64,000 bases of DNA from positions 1,302,001 to 1,366,000 of the forward strand of contig CAYSSR010000001.1 in assembly GCA_964433755.1 (NCBI GenBank), read 5' to 3'. Source of the stretch: JAUVXJ01 sp964433755 (GTDB lineage Bacteria > Chloroflexota > Anaerolineae > UBA7937 > B3-Chlor). Of the stretch, positions 43,136 to 51,354 are shown piece by piece. The first letter of the stretch is position 1, and each line of letters begins with the position of its first letter. The translations under genes and the position numbers were made by a program. The notes under the pieces are model-generated. The model did no database searches, was not told the origin of the DNA, and worked only from the letters and a program-made list of their open reading frames with translations.

Positions 43136-45394
43136 CTAGGGTCCGCGCCTCATTCCCAGGGGCAGGTACGTGCACTCCCCGCCCACCAGCAGCTCTACGC
43201 TGGTTGTCTCAGTGATACCGTCGCCTGTCCCCGTGATAGGCACCGTGTACCACTGGCCCGGCACTGGCCCTGAGTTTGTGTCTGTGATGGTCAGGGTGGC
43301 CTCTCCCGGCGGCGAGACGCCGCTGGGGTCCAGACTGAGATCCAAGGTGGTGGCTGGACTCTCCGTGGTCAGAGTGACGCTGGCGGTGAAGGCGCCGACC
43401 GCTGTCACCGCCACGGCGTAGGTAACGACCCCGCCTGGCTCCATGGCCCGCAGGCCCGGGCTTGCCGCCAGGTCGAATCCGTACCCGGGGTACTCGTACG
43501 CTCCAATGTCCGGAGCCGCGCCCACGTAGTCATCGTTGATGCCCGGAATCACCTGGCCTGAGTCGATCAGATCGCTGTCCTGAGAGAGCGAATAGTCTCC
43601 ACTCCCCGTATCGACGAAGCCAGGCTCCACAGAGAGACCGTGCGACTCCTGACCGGTGCCGCTGGAGAAGGCACCAAGCGTAGCGTATCTCGTCCCATCC
43701 CAGCGAACGAGATCATCAAGGTTGTCGTTCCACAGATCGTCGTGGTCCAGATCGATGGGCTGGCTAGTATTGTAGTTCTCCACCGCGAAGGCGGTTCCGG
43801 CCCACACGTTGTTGCGGGCCACCATCTCCGCCCAAGTGCCTGGGGCTTTAACGTACAGACCATTGTTCCCCGGCAGGGCAGCGTCGGCGGTGTTGTGAAA
43901 CAGGTACATGGGCCCGGAGGTGCCGTAGCCGCTGTTGAACTTGAAGGGACTGCCCGTGTAATCGTTGTTCCCCACGCCGGTACGGTAGATGACGTTTCGG
44001 ATGGCATACACCGGACCGGTGTACACAGGGGCCAGAGATATGCCCATCAGGACATCGTGGAAGGTATTGCTCCAGATGCGCACGTTGGAGCAGCGACCAT
44101 CGGTCTCCATACCATCATCGCCCGCGCGGTATACCAGATTCTCGTAAACGTCGGTTTCGTTGGTCAATCCGGCCGTCCAGGAAGGGCAAGCGTTGAGACC
44201 ATCGAAGTAGTCGTGGAAGACGTTGCGTCTGATCACGTTGCCCCTGCCGGTGGCCGGATCGTAGAAGACTACCCCGCCCGTCTCGAGTCCACTACCCCCC
44301 TTCACGCCATCCCACGGCCAGTCGAACACGGTGTCGTAGAACTCGTTCTCCTCGATCAGGTTGCGGTGCGATGCCCGCTTGATGCCGATTCCCACGTCGT
44401 TGATGGCGAACGTGCAGCCTTGCACCAGGTTGTCACTCGCACCGTCGAAATAGACCGCCTTGGCCCAATCCCCCTGCCCGTAGTGTCGAAGAGTCAGGTC
44501 CCGCAGGTGGATGAAGTCTTGCTCGACGTAGAACGCGTAGTTGAAACGCGAAACGACCATCTCCACCCCGTTGGGATCTGCATCCGCTGCCAGTCGCACG
44601 TACAGCGAGGTACCATCAACATAGAAGCCCGGGATGCCCCAGATCAAGCCTTGCAGATCCGAAAGGCTCCCATACGGATAGAGGCGGTCGCCGCCAGCTG
44701 TGACCAGGTGAGGATCTCCCACGTTGACGGTGGTCCGGTAGACTCCTCCGCCCTGGGCTGTCCAGGTGAACTTGGCCGGGTCACCACCGTCGAGGATAGC
44801 CTCCTCGCCGTCGTACCCCACGATGGTGATCGGCGCTCCGTCTTCGCCAGACCTGGGCAGGGAGATCCCGCCCTCGTAGTACTCACCACCGCGCAAGACG
44901 ACCTCATCGCCAGGTTGGGCCTGGCTCAACCCCTCCGTCAGAGAGCACGGCTGAGCCACAGAACAAACGCTGCCGCTTCCGCCGGGGCTGACGTAGTAGG
45001 AGTGCACCGCGGTCTGGACGGTGCTCTCAGCACGAGTGGTGGCCGAGCCCCGCACTTTGGTCCCATCCAGCACGCCATCCCCATCCACGAAGGTAACCCG
45101 CACGTCGTAAGACGTGCCCGGCTCCAACCAGAACAGACTACCCACAAACCGCGTATCCTCGACGCGGCTCAATGGGTAGCCAGGCTGGTACGGCCCGGTG
45201 CTCCCTGTAGGCCGATAGGCGAGCTCAGCAACTGCATCACCATCGGGATCGTCACCAGAGGAGAGCTCTACGATGACACCCATGGCGTGGAACGTTCCGC
45301 AGAGTTCCAGGCCGGGCGCCGAGTGGCATGGTTCGGGCGGCAACAGAGGCAGGATAGCGACCAAGAGGACCACAGCAAGCCGCAGAAGCCTCAT
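43136..45394 (-). CDS. Secreted parallel beta-helix protein
   Basis: 752 residues. Signal peptide (MRLLRLAVVLLVAILPLL) with a following Cys-containing mature N-terminus. The central 450 residues have the repeats of a right-handed beta-helix (VVLRGGEYYEGGISLPRSG, HLRDLTLRHYGQGDWAKAV, NLIEENEFYDTVFDWP, NVIRRNVFHDYFDGL, NVRIWSNTFHDVLMG), as in pectate-lyase-like and DUF1565-type surface proteins. The C-terminal domain is beta-rich (PGGVVTYAVAVTAVGAFTAS), and the chain ends CTYLPLGMRRGP. An extracellular polysaccharide lyase, or a structural protein without catalysis, are both possible; no catalytic residues could be assigned. The plus-strand mirror ORF is a shadow. Confidence 0.82.
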   Translation of the reverse strand: MRLLRLAVVLLVAILPLLPPEPCHSAPGLELCGTFHAMGVIVELSSGDDPDGDAVAELAYRPTGSTGPYQPGYPLSRVEDTRFVGSLFWLEPGTSYDVRVTFVDGDGVLDGTKVRGSATTRAESTVQTAVHSYYVSPGGSGSVCSVAQPCSLTEGLSQAQPGDEVVLRGGEYYEGGISLPRSGEDGAPITIVGYDGEEAILDGGDPAKFTWTAQGGGVYRTTVNVGDPHLVTAGGDRLYPYGSLSDLQGLIWGIPGFYVDGTSLYVRLAADADPNGVEMVVSRFNYAFYVEQDFIHLRDLTLRHYGQGDWAKAVYFDGASDNLVQGCTFAINDVGIGIKRASHRNLIEENEFYDTVFDWPWDGVKGGSGLETGGVVFYDPATGRGNVIRRNVFHDYFDGLNACPSWTAGLTNETDVYENLVYRAGDDGMETDGRCSNVRIWSNTFHDVLMGISLAPVYTGPVYAIRNVIYRTGVGNNDYTGSPFKFNSGYGTSGPMYLFHNTADAALPGNNGLYVKAPGTWAEMVARNNVWAGTAFAVENYNTSQPIDLDHDDLWNDNLDDLVRWDGTRYATLGAFSSGTGQESHGLSVEPGFVDTGSGDYSLSQDSDLIDSGQVIPGINDDYVGAAPDIGAYEYPGYGFDLAASPGLRAMEPGGVVTYAVAVTAVGAFTASVTLTTESPATTLDLSLDPSGVSPPGEATLTITDTNSGPVPGQWYTVPITGTGDGITETTSVELLVGGECTYLPLGMRRGP

Positions 45395-45451
45395 CCCCGT
45401 CCTTCTAGTTCAAGCGCCCCACGGGTCCACTTCGGCGGGGCCGCTAGCGCT

Positions 45452-46195
45452 TCAGTCGATCATCTGTGGCGGTGATTGCCCGTTCAGTCCGACCAGGCAG
45501 TCATCGCCCCGGGTCTCTCCGGCCCTGTGCGAGGCAGTTGCCGTACTGCGCGCCGGCCTACCGGCCACGCTTTCCATCCACCCGTCGGGCATCGACGTAC
45601 GACGATCGGTCTTGGCCCAGGTCAGATCGGCCCGGGAGAGATCGGCGCCCAAGAGGTCCGCGCCCTCGAGGTTGGCGCCTCTCAGATTCGCCCCTGCCAG
45701 ATCAGCCCCCCGGAGATCTGCACGCAACAGGTTGGCGCCGCCCAGGTCAGCACCTCTCATCATGGCATAGCGAAGATCGGACCTCCGCAGATCGCATCCC
45801 AGCAGATTGGCACCCCACAGGTTACTCCCCGACAGCCTAGCTTTGGCCAGATTGCAGCGTTGCAGAATCGCTCCCTGCAAGTTTGCACCTTCCAGATTTG
45901 CGCCGCGCAGGTCCACGGCCTCCAGATTGCGCTCCGTGAGATCGACCGCCCTCAGACTCGCTCCCGGGCGTAACTCCACCATGTCTACCCCTTGACGTGC
46001 GGACAAGCGCCCCCTGAGCAGCAGTTCGTTTCCTGGCGGCTCTCCTCGTTTCCTGCGTCTGATCAGGCGCCGCATCAGCCGGTCCCTGTGGAATGGCAGA
46101 GAGTACCCCACCAGTCCGCCCAGGCACCCGCTGAGGATGGCACCGATGATGCCCAAGACCGCAGGAAGGATTACCCTGCTGCTGTACGAGTCCAT
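45452..46195 (-). CDS. Pentapeptide-repeat protein with N-terminal membrane segment
   Basis: 247 residues. One hydrophobic stretch (LPAVLGIIGAILSGCLGGLVGY, near residues 10-30), then a basic segment, then about 25 pentapeptide repeats of A(D/N)LXX type from about residue 85 (LRGANLEGANLQGAIL, MRGADLGGANLLRADL) that form a right-handed quadrilateral beta-helix. Pentapeptide proteins can mimic DNA or act as structural rods; no enzymatic motif is visible. Its own promoter lies about 90 bp upstream. Confidence 0.82.
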   Translation of the reverse strand: MDSYSSRVILPAVLGIIGAILSGCLGGLVGYSLPFHRDRLMRRLIRRRKRGEPPGNELLLRGRLSARQGVDMVELRPGASLRAVDLTERNLEAVDLRGANLEGANLQGAILQRCNLAKARLSGSNLWGANLLGCDLRRSDLRYAMMRGADLGGANLLRADLRGADLAGANLRGANLEGADLLGADLSRADLTWAKTDRRTSMPDGWMESVAGRPARSTATASHRAGETRGDDCLVGLNGQSPPQMID

Positions 46196-46285
46196 CCGCC
46201 GTTCCTCCGACCCACGTTGTGACCACCGCTCCCATACGAGATAGACCTTCCTTGCTTGGTCGCCCCCGTAGCAGCGCCTTCACCC

Positions 46286-46315
46286 AGTATAGCCTTCGCC
46301 GGACCGGAGTGTCAA
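46286..46315 (-). promoter_or_regulatory. Promoter of the pentapeptide-repeat gene
   Basis: Minus strand: TTGACA (46310-46315), 18-bp spacer, TATACT (46286-46291). Confidence 0.7.
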
Positions 46316-46629
46316 TGGGAAGTTAGGGCTATGCACGGCCCGCGGAGAAGCACCGGGACCCATTCAGCAACGTCAACTCCTCCAACGAATACGTGGCACC
46401 GGCCTGCGGGATGGCACCATCCGAACTGGGCGGGGAGGTGCCGCCTGCGGTGGTCTACGCCTCAACTCGCCACGCACAACACAGCGTCGGCAGACTGCCT
46501 TCTTCCCTGCCACCCGACGATCAACTGGCACAGGTAGGACGCGATGGCCCGGTACCCACGTCGACCGGGTCCTGGAGAGCTTTGCAGGCTTCCACGGTGT
46601 CGAGCCAGGTCTCCATCGTGCGAGGATGC
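46316..46629. other. Intergenic stretch without recognised gene
   Basis: About 310 bp between two divergent promoters. Frames on both strands lack recognisable sequence or ribosome sites. Confidence 0.4.
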
Positions 46630-46658
46630 TTGCCCCGGTTCCCTGAGCGTGATATCAT
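46630..46658 (+). promoter_or_regulatory. Promoter of the 46772 lipoprotein gene
   Basis: TTGCCC (46630-46635), 17-bp spacer, TATCAT (46653-46658) preceded by TGA. Confidence 0.65.
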
Positions 46659-46771
46659 GAGATGGCCGGCGCTTGGGCCCGTCGGGAAAGAGACCCGCCG
46701 CGAGTCGTGCAGCCCATAGCCACGCGCTCCCAGCGATGACCGCGTAGCAGAGACCACTGGAGGTATGAGAG

Positions 46772-47977
46772 ATGGTGCGGAACCTGCTCTTGGTCGTGCT
46801 CTCCGCTGTCATGGTATCTCTGAGCGCTGCATGTGGTCCGTCGACATCGGTCGCTCCACTGACAAACACCCCGGCCCCATCACAGCCAATCCCGGCGTCC
46901 GCCCAGCCCTGGACAACCTACGCCAACCAAGCAGTCGGCTTCTCTGTCCATCATCCGCCAGGATGGCAGGTCGAGGAGGAGGATTTCGAGGACCCAGAGA
47001 CCGGGGCGGTTGTAGGCAAAGTGGTAAGATTCGCCCCAGACGACGCACCAGAGAGCGAACCATCGCCGCTGGCAGGCATCTCCGTTTGGGTCTTCCCCGC
47101 CAGCCTTGGTCCCAGCTATGCGCCTGCTGGTGAGGAAGACTGCGCCCAGCTCATCACGCACTTCGTCGAATCGAGCGCCCAGCACCTGGTGGACGGCCCG
47201 ATGGGCTTGGTCATCGACGGCTATCAAGGTGCTCAGGCAGTCTACTGCCAGGGTGACCCGGAGACAGCGCCCTGGGTGGCCTATATGACCATCTTCGGAG
47301 CCGAAGACCGACTGTTCCGTGTCAATGCACTCTCCAACCTCGACACGTCGGCGCCCATACCAGAGGAATACGCACAGTTCGTCTCAAGCCTCGAAGTGTT
47401 GCCCCTCACCGTGGCGCTCGTTCCCTCGCCCCTGCCCAGTCCCACCTCAGTCCCGCCGTCACCCACACCCACTCTGACGGCCACACCTACGCACATCCCT
47501 GCGCCCACGCCAACTTCCACGGTTCCTCCCATACCGACCGACACGCCGCCTCCCACACCGACACCTCGCAGCCTTACCACCGGCACCTTCGTGACGGAAG
47601 CGGTATCAAGGGACGGGCTGGGCCAGCTTTCCATCGACAACGGGCAGGAACTGGATGCGCTGGCGATCCTGGCCGACCCTGCTGGCAGTCCCCAGATCGC
47701 CGTGTACGTGCGGAGCTACGAGACCTTCACCATCACCGGCATCCGCGACGGCTCCTACCAGCTCTTCTTCTCCCTAGGCGAGGACTGGAACCAGCCCTCC
47801 GCGGAGTTCACCAGGCGCGCAAGCTACTTCCGGTTTGAGGATCCCTTGCCTTACGAGACGATCCCCTCGGCAACTGGATCCCGGTACACAGCATGGGAGG
47901 TGACACTACACCCCGTCGTCGGGGGCACAGCGGAGACGGAACAGATCGGCGAGGACGAGTTCCCGGCCCTCCCTTGA
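46772..47977 (+). CDS. Lipoprotein with Thr/Pro linker
   Basis: 401 residues. Lipoprotein signal (LLLVVLSAVMVSLSAAC, Cys21), then a PsbP/DUF1795-like N-terminal domain (WTTYANQAVGFSVHHPPGWQ, FPASLGPSYAPAGEEDCAQL) of about 190 residues. A TPTPT-type tether lies near 215-270 (SPTPTLTATPTHIPAPTPT), followed by a C-terminal domain of about 130 residues (YVRSYETFTITGIRDGSYQLFF). It is probably a surface-anchored protein; no function can be assigned. ATG 46772 behind CTGGAGG. Confidence 0.75.
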   Translation: MVRNLLLVVLSAVMVSLSAACGPSTSVAPLTNTPAPSQPIPASAQPWTTYANQAVGFSVHHPPGWQVEEEDFEDPETGAVVGKVVRFAPDDAPESEPSPLAGISVWVFPASLGPSYAPAGEEDCAQLITHFVESSAQHLVDGPMGLVIDGYQGAQAVYCQGDPETAPWVAYMTIFGAEDRLFRVNALSNLDTSAPIPEEYAQFVSSLEVLPLTVALVPSPLPSPTSVPPSPTPTLTATPTHIPAPTPTSTVPPIPTDTPPPTPTPRSLTTGTFVTEAVSRDGLGQLSIDNGQELDALAILADPAGSPQIAVYVRSYETFTITGIRDGSYQLFFSLGEDWNQPSAEFTRRASYFRFEDPLPYETIPSATGSRYTAWEVTLHPVVGGTAETEQIGEDEFPALP

Positions 47978-48040
47978 CCCTGCCCGGCGGCTGGCAAGTC
48001 GCCTGCCTGGTGCCACTCCTTTCCAGCCGCAACGAAAAAA

Positions 48041-48065
48041 GGGCCATCCCCGAAGAGGACGGCCC
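48041..48065 (-). terminator. Terminator of the first PEP-CTERM-like gene (hairpin family copy 1)
   Basis: Arms GGGCCATCC (48041-48049) and GGACGGCCC (48057-48065). In minus-strand RNA the A/C mismatch becomes a G-U pair, and six U residues follow (48035-48040). This makes it an intrinsic terminator of the minus-strand gene. Confidence 0.8.
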
Positions 48066-48092
48066 CTCGACTCCTAGTTGCCAGTTGGCATC

Positions 48093-48980
48093 TTACTCTC
48101 TCGTCCTCCAGCGCAGAACCGCATACCCCGCGAGGCCAGCAAGGCCGCTACCCAGCAGCAGAATCGAGCCTGGTTCGGGTACGAAGTCAACCTCGCAGGG
48201 GCTAAGGCAGACCTCGCCGAAGGTGGCAGGTTCGTACATGAAGGCCTCCGGCCACACAGCATAGCCATTCAGCCAGTCACCACTGCCACCGTCACAGCCC
48301 GTGCCCAACTCGCACCCCAGCGCCCACACCCACACGCTGAGACGGAAGCAGTCACCTGGACCCACCTTGTCCAGCGGGGAAGAGGTGAAATCAAAAGCGT
48401 GTTCCCAGACCATCGATCTATCTGGTTCCACCTCCCACCTCACCCCGACCAGTGGCTCCGCGGCGCAGGTGCCGGCCTGAGAGGCTGGGATGAACTCATC
48501 CTCCTCAGAAGGGGTTGTCGCCTGCTTGTAGGTGAAGACCCATCCCTCCTCAGGCAGCGGCGGCCCACAGTCGGCCGCGGCCCACTGGTTATCCAGCGCG
48601 TTGCCTTCGTCGGTGAACAAGATGAATGACCACCCAAACCACCAGTCCGGATGAAGCTGCACGTGGTCCAGCGCGACGGTTGTGGCCAGATACAGGTGGT
48701 CTGCATCGTTCATAGCCCACAGCTCACCACTCACACCATTGGCCTGAGAGGCCTCGATCTCCGGCGGAGGAATCGGGCTGCTGACCCTCGCGCCCACCTC
48801 CGCCATAGGGAATAGTTCGACCTTGCCGGCATTGGCCCACTCACTCGGCCACGCGTAGCCGTCTATAGTCGCCGTCCCGCACCCTGCATTGACAGTGGCT
48901 CGCTGCGACATCGCAGCCGCGGGGAACAACAGCAATAGACAGATCGCGCTTACCGCCAGCAACAACCACCTCGGTCTCAT
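48093..48980 (-). CDS. Secreted protein with PEP-CTERM-like sorting tail (module 1)
   Basis: 295 residues. A signal peptide (RWLLLAVSAICLLLLFPAAAMS) is followed by a beta-rich mature domain (TVNAGCGTATIDGYAWPSEW, NDADHLYLATTVAL) resembling the carbohydrate-binding CBM9/DOMON-type domain of surface proteins. The C-terminus has the PEP-CTERM signature FVPEPGSILLLGSG, a short hydrophobic helix and a basic end (RWRTRE). This signal is cleaved by exosortase in other bacteria; no exosortase gene is in the window. Start ATG 48980 with GAGGAGGTGGGG upstream. It shares promoter region and divergent partner with module 2. Confidence 0.85.
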   Translation of the reverse strand: MRPRWLLLAVSAICLLLLFPAAAMSQRATVNAGCGTATIDGYAWPSEWANAGKVELFPMAEVGARVSSPIPPPEIEASQANGVSGELWAMNDADHLYLATTVALDHVQLHPDWWFGWSFILFTDEGNALDNQWAAADCGPPLPEEGWVFTYKQATTPSEEDEFIPASQAGTCAAEPLVGVRWEVEPDRSMVWEHAFDFTSSPLDKVGPGDCFRLSVWVWALGCELGTGCDGGSGDWLNGYAVWPEAFMYEPATFGEVCLSPCEVDFVPEPGSILLLGSGLAGLAGYAVLRWRTRE

Positions 48981-49024
48981 GCCCCACCTCCTCGTATGTG
49001 ACACATCCTGTTGGTTTTGTACAC

Positions 49025-49053
49025 ATTTTAGCAGAGTCGATGCCTCCTGTCAA
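49025..49053 (-). promoter_or_regulatory. Promoter of PEP-CTERM-like gene 1
   Basis: Minus strand: TTGACA (49048-49053), 17-bp spacer, TAAAAT (49025-49030) preceded by TGC. It faces the plus-strand promoter at 49079-49107, with about 25 bp between the two -35 boxes. Confidence 0.75.
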
Positions 49054-49078
49054 CCTCTCAAGGACACCGTGCCCCTCG

Positions 49079-49107
49079 TTGTCAACGCCTGCGCACGCTG
49101 CTACAAT
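49079..49107 (+). promoter_or_regulatory. Promoter of the first 57-residue membrane protein gene
   Basis: TTGTCA (49079-49084), 17-bp spacer, TACAAT (49102-49107) preceded by TGC (extended -10). Back-to-back with the PEP-CTERM gene promoter. Confidence 0.75.
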
Positions 49108-49191
49108 ACAGTACGCCGTCCGCCACCATAGCTGCGAGGTTAGGCCGGTCCGGATCGTCTCTTTGGCCTGAAGAAAAGGGGGAAAAAGACA

Positions 49192-49365
49192 ATGCTGTAC
49201 TTGCAGGAGGAAGGCCGTGGTAGGGTCTGGCTGGCCATTGGATTGGCCATTCTGGTCATCGTCGTGATCATTCCCTGTGTGACCTGCGCCATGCTGCTGA
49301 TCCTGGGTCCGCAGATCGGCAACATCTTCAGCCGCATCGAAAGCGGCCTGGAGGCGGGCGGCTAG
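49192..49365 (+). CDS. 57-residue membrane protein (module 1)
   Basis: Opens MLYLQEEGRGRVWL, then a single membrane helix LAIGLAILVIVVIIPCVTCA with a Cys pair (PCVTC), then LILGPQIGNIFSRIESGLEAGG. ATG 49192, with AAGGGGGAAAA upstream. It is nearly identical to the 50801 protein (a few conservative changes), and this conservation on the coding frame, together with the promoter, argues it is a real gene. No known family; it is divergently transcribed from the PEP-CTERM-like gene, so a surface or envelope role is likely. Confidence 0.75.
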   Translation: MLYLQEEGRGRVWLAIGLAILVIVVIIPCVTCAMLLILGPQIGNIFSRIESGLEAGG

Positions 49366-49410
49366 GCGCAGCGTCCACTCTGGTAGGTTTCGCCACAACG
49401 CCGCTGTCGT

Positions 49411-49598
49411 ATTCCGTCACCCCCGTAGGTTCCGCAGGGCACTTGCTCCACGGTGCCTGAGAGATGGGATGGACTTCCGCTCGCTGCCATTGTTGATGGG
49501 CCACAGCCCCTTGGCTGTGTTACAGAGATGGTTGGCTCCAACAGGGGCGGGAATAGAGAAGGCGCACGAGCTGCATTCGCCACTCGGCAATCTGTCGC
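49411..49598 (+). pseudogene. Tyrosine recombinase C-terminal remnant (copy 1)
   Basis: Translated in frame in parts it reads like the end of an XerC/D-type integrase: GMDFRSLPLLMGHSPLAVLQRWL, and then HELHSPLGNLS. It matches the longer copy at 57045 but the His-Arg box region is out of frame (RHPHRFR remains at nucleotide level, 49411-49440), and the catalytic Tyr position is Trp (QRWL). It is non-functional. The hairpin of the terminator family lies 30 bp downstream. Confidence 0.75.
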
Positions 49599-49627
49599 AG
49601 GTCTTTCAGATGAGTCCGAATAACAAA

Positions 49628-49649
49628 GGGCCATCCTTGCGGACAGCCC
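49628..49649 (-). terminator. Terminator of the second PEP-CTERM-like gene (hairpin family copy 2)
   Basis: Arms GGGCCATCC and GGACAGCCC with a 4-nt loop. Both plus-strand mismatches become U-G / G-U pairs in minus-strand RNA, followed by UUUGUU. Confidence 0.8.
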
Positions 49650-49677
49650 TTGTACCATCCAGGTTATGTTCAGTCGT

Positions 49678-50589
49678 CTACTCTCTCGTCCTCCAGCGCA
49701 GGACTGCATAGCCCGCCAGGCCAGCCATCCCGCTTCCCAGCAGCAGAATCGAACCTGGTTCGGATACGAACTCCTCCTCGACCACGCAGGGGTTCAGACA
49801 AAGAACCGAGCACTCCCCGGAGTAGTCGGGATCGTCCACAGGTTCCGCGGGCCAGCCCGCAGCGATGTAGTCCTGGAACCCGGTAGCCTCCTGCCCCTGG
49901 AAATTCGCCAGCATCCACCGAAGTCCGAAACAGTCACCCTCACTCGGATCGGGGTTGTTCACCGGGGAGCTCTCCAGATCCATTCTCATCTCGAAGTGCG
50001 CCCCCCCGTTGCGCGCAGCCGCGTCAAAAGCGAGCCCTGCCGCCATCGCGCTGTCCCAGCAGATCTCGTGGGGAGCAGCCCACTCAGTGAACCACACGTC
50101 GTCTATGGAGTAGTCGGGGTATCTCGCTACCTCGCCGAAGATCCAACCCTCATCCTCGGGCGCGTTACAGGAAGGAGCCTCCCAGGCGCAGTCCACCCAG
50201 GCGGCAGGCTGCCCTGCGGGCTCGTCCTCGAAGGTGAACGCCATCCACAGGTCGTAGTAAGCCGGGTCGTCGGGTACGACGTTGTCGGCGTCCGGAAGAA
50301 TAGCGCCCACGTAGAGGTACTGCTCGTCGTTCATGAAGTACGCGGTGCCCAACTGCTCCTGGGATGGGGCCACCTCTTCGATCTGCGGGCCGCCCTCACC
50401 CTTCTCCACCATGTACTCGACGAGGGGGAGCACCGCCGCGTTCGCCCACTCCGCCGAGCCCACCCGACCATCTATCGTGGCCGTGCCGCACCCGGCGTTC
50501 ACCGTGGCAGCCTGCGACAGGGCAGCAGCGGGGAACAGCGCCAACAGACAGATCGCACTCACCGCCAGCAGCAACCACCTCGCTCTCAT
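49678..50589 (-). CDS. Secreted protein with PEP-CTERM-like sorting tail (module 2)
   Basis: 303 residues. Signal peptide (WLLLAVSAICLLALFPAAALS), a mature domain that begins TVNAGCGTATIDGRVGSAEW like its paralogue at 48093, and the tail FVSEPGSILLLGSGMAGLAGYAVLRWRTRE (split here as FVSEPGSILLL and RWRTRE); the first Pro of the PEP motif is Ser. The mature middle has diverged in length and sequence from the paralogue, whereas the signal, tail and promoter region are almost unchanged. Start ATG 50589 with GAGGAGGTGCGGG upstream. Confidence 0.85.
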   Translation of the reverse strand: MRARWLLLAVSAICLLALFPAAALSQAATVNAGCGTATIDGRVGSAEWANAAVLPLVEYMVEKGEGGPQIEEVAPSQEQLGTAYFMNDEQYLYVGAILPDADNVVPDDPAYYDLWMAFTFEDEPAGQPAAWVDCAWEAPSCNAPEDEGWIFGEVARYPDYSIDDVWFTEWAAPHEICWDSAMAAGLAFDAAARNGGAHFEMRMDLESSPVNNPDPSEGDCFGLRWMLANFQGQEATGFQDYIAAGWPAEPVDDPDYSGECSVLCLNPCVVEEEFVSEPGSILLLGSGMAGLAGYAVLRWRTRE

Positions 50590-50633
50590 CCCGCACCTCC
50601 TCGTATGTGATACATCCTGTTGGTTTTGTACAC

Positions 50634-50662
50634 ATTTTAGCAGAATCGATGCCTGCTGTCAA
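50634..50662 (-). promoter_or_regulatory. Promoter of PEP-CTERM-like gene 2
   Basis: Minus strand: TTGACA (50657-50662), 17-bp spacer, TAAAAT (50634-50639). Same as the promoter in module 1. Confidence 0.75.
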
Positions 50663-50687
50663 CCTCTCAAGGACACTGCGCCCCTCG

Positions 50688-50716
50688 TTGTCAACGCCTA
50701 CGCACAGTGCTACACT
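50688..50716 (+). promoter_or_regulatory. Promoter of the second 57-residue membrane protein gene
   Basis: TTGTCA (50688-50693), 17-bp spacer, TACACT (50711-50716) preceded by TGC. Slightly weaker -10 than in module 1. Confidence 0.7.
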
Positions 50717-50800
50717 GTAGTGCGCGCTCCGCCACCACAATGGCGAGGCCAACCTGGCCCAGGCTACGTCGTGGGCCGGGAGAAAGGGAGGGAACGAACG

Positions 50801-50974
50801 ATGCTGTACTTGCAGGAGGAAGGCCGTGGCAGGGTCTGGCTGGCGATTGGATTGGCCGTTCTGGTTATCGTCGTGATCATTCCCTGCGTGACCTGTGCCA
50901 CGCTGCTGGTCCTGGGTCCGCAGATCGGCAACGTCTTCAGCCGCATCGAAAGCGGTCTGGAGGCAGGAGGCTAG
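50801..50974 (+). CDS. 57-residue membrane protein (module 2)
   Basis: Paralogue of the 49192 protein, differing at about 4 of 57 positions (AIL/AVL, AM/AT, LIL/LVL, NIF/NVF). Same helix with the PCVTC pair, same N- and C-terminal sequences. ATG 50801 behind GGGAGGG. The duplicated pair is the best-preserved part of the divergent module. Confidence 0.75.
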   Translation: MLYLQEEGRGRVWLAIGLAVLVIVVIIPCVTCATLLVLGPQIGNVFSRIESGLEAGG

Positions 50975-51220
50975 GCGGAGCCTCTAGAGGCCCTTCTTCG
51001 TAGCCTGTCTCTGGCTCCCCAGCTCCGGGATCGGTTCCACCTGGGCGGCCGTTCGACGACCCGTGCCGCAGGAAGCCTCCACCTGACAGAACCCCTTTCG
51101 GGCCCCCCGTTCGATTGGCCTATCGTAGCTGGTTGACTGTTATGTCACCCTGCGACGGAGTGGCCGACCGAGCCAGTCTGTTCGCCTGAAGCACGCACCT
51201 CCTCTTGGCGACGACCGCTG

Positions 51221-51249
51221 TTGTCAGTGCGTCGCCATGGTGGTACAAT
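51221..51249 (+). promoter_or_regulatory. Promoter of the 51355 gene
   Basis: TTGTCA (51221-51226), 17-bp spacer, TACAAT (51244-51249) preceded by TGG. Leader about 100 nt. Confidence 0.75.
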
Positions 51250-51354
51250 GGGATGCTGCCGTTCCACCGCACGCCCAAGCTCTAGACGTGACCTACCCTC
51301 GAATGGCCCAACACTGACACGCTCGATTGTGACCCACACCAGGAGGGGCAAGCA

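Noticed and set aside
43640..45475. Plus-strand frame of 611 codons opposite the beta-helix gene
   Set aside because: Antisense shadow; the minus strand has signal peptide and beta-helix repeats.
49140..49337. Minus-strand frame opposite the 57-residue membrane protein
   Set aside because: Shadow of the plus-strand gene, which has promoter, ribosome site and a conserved paralogue.
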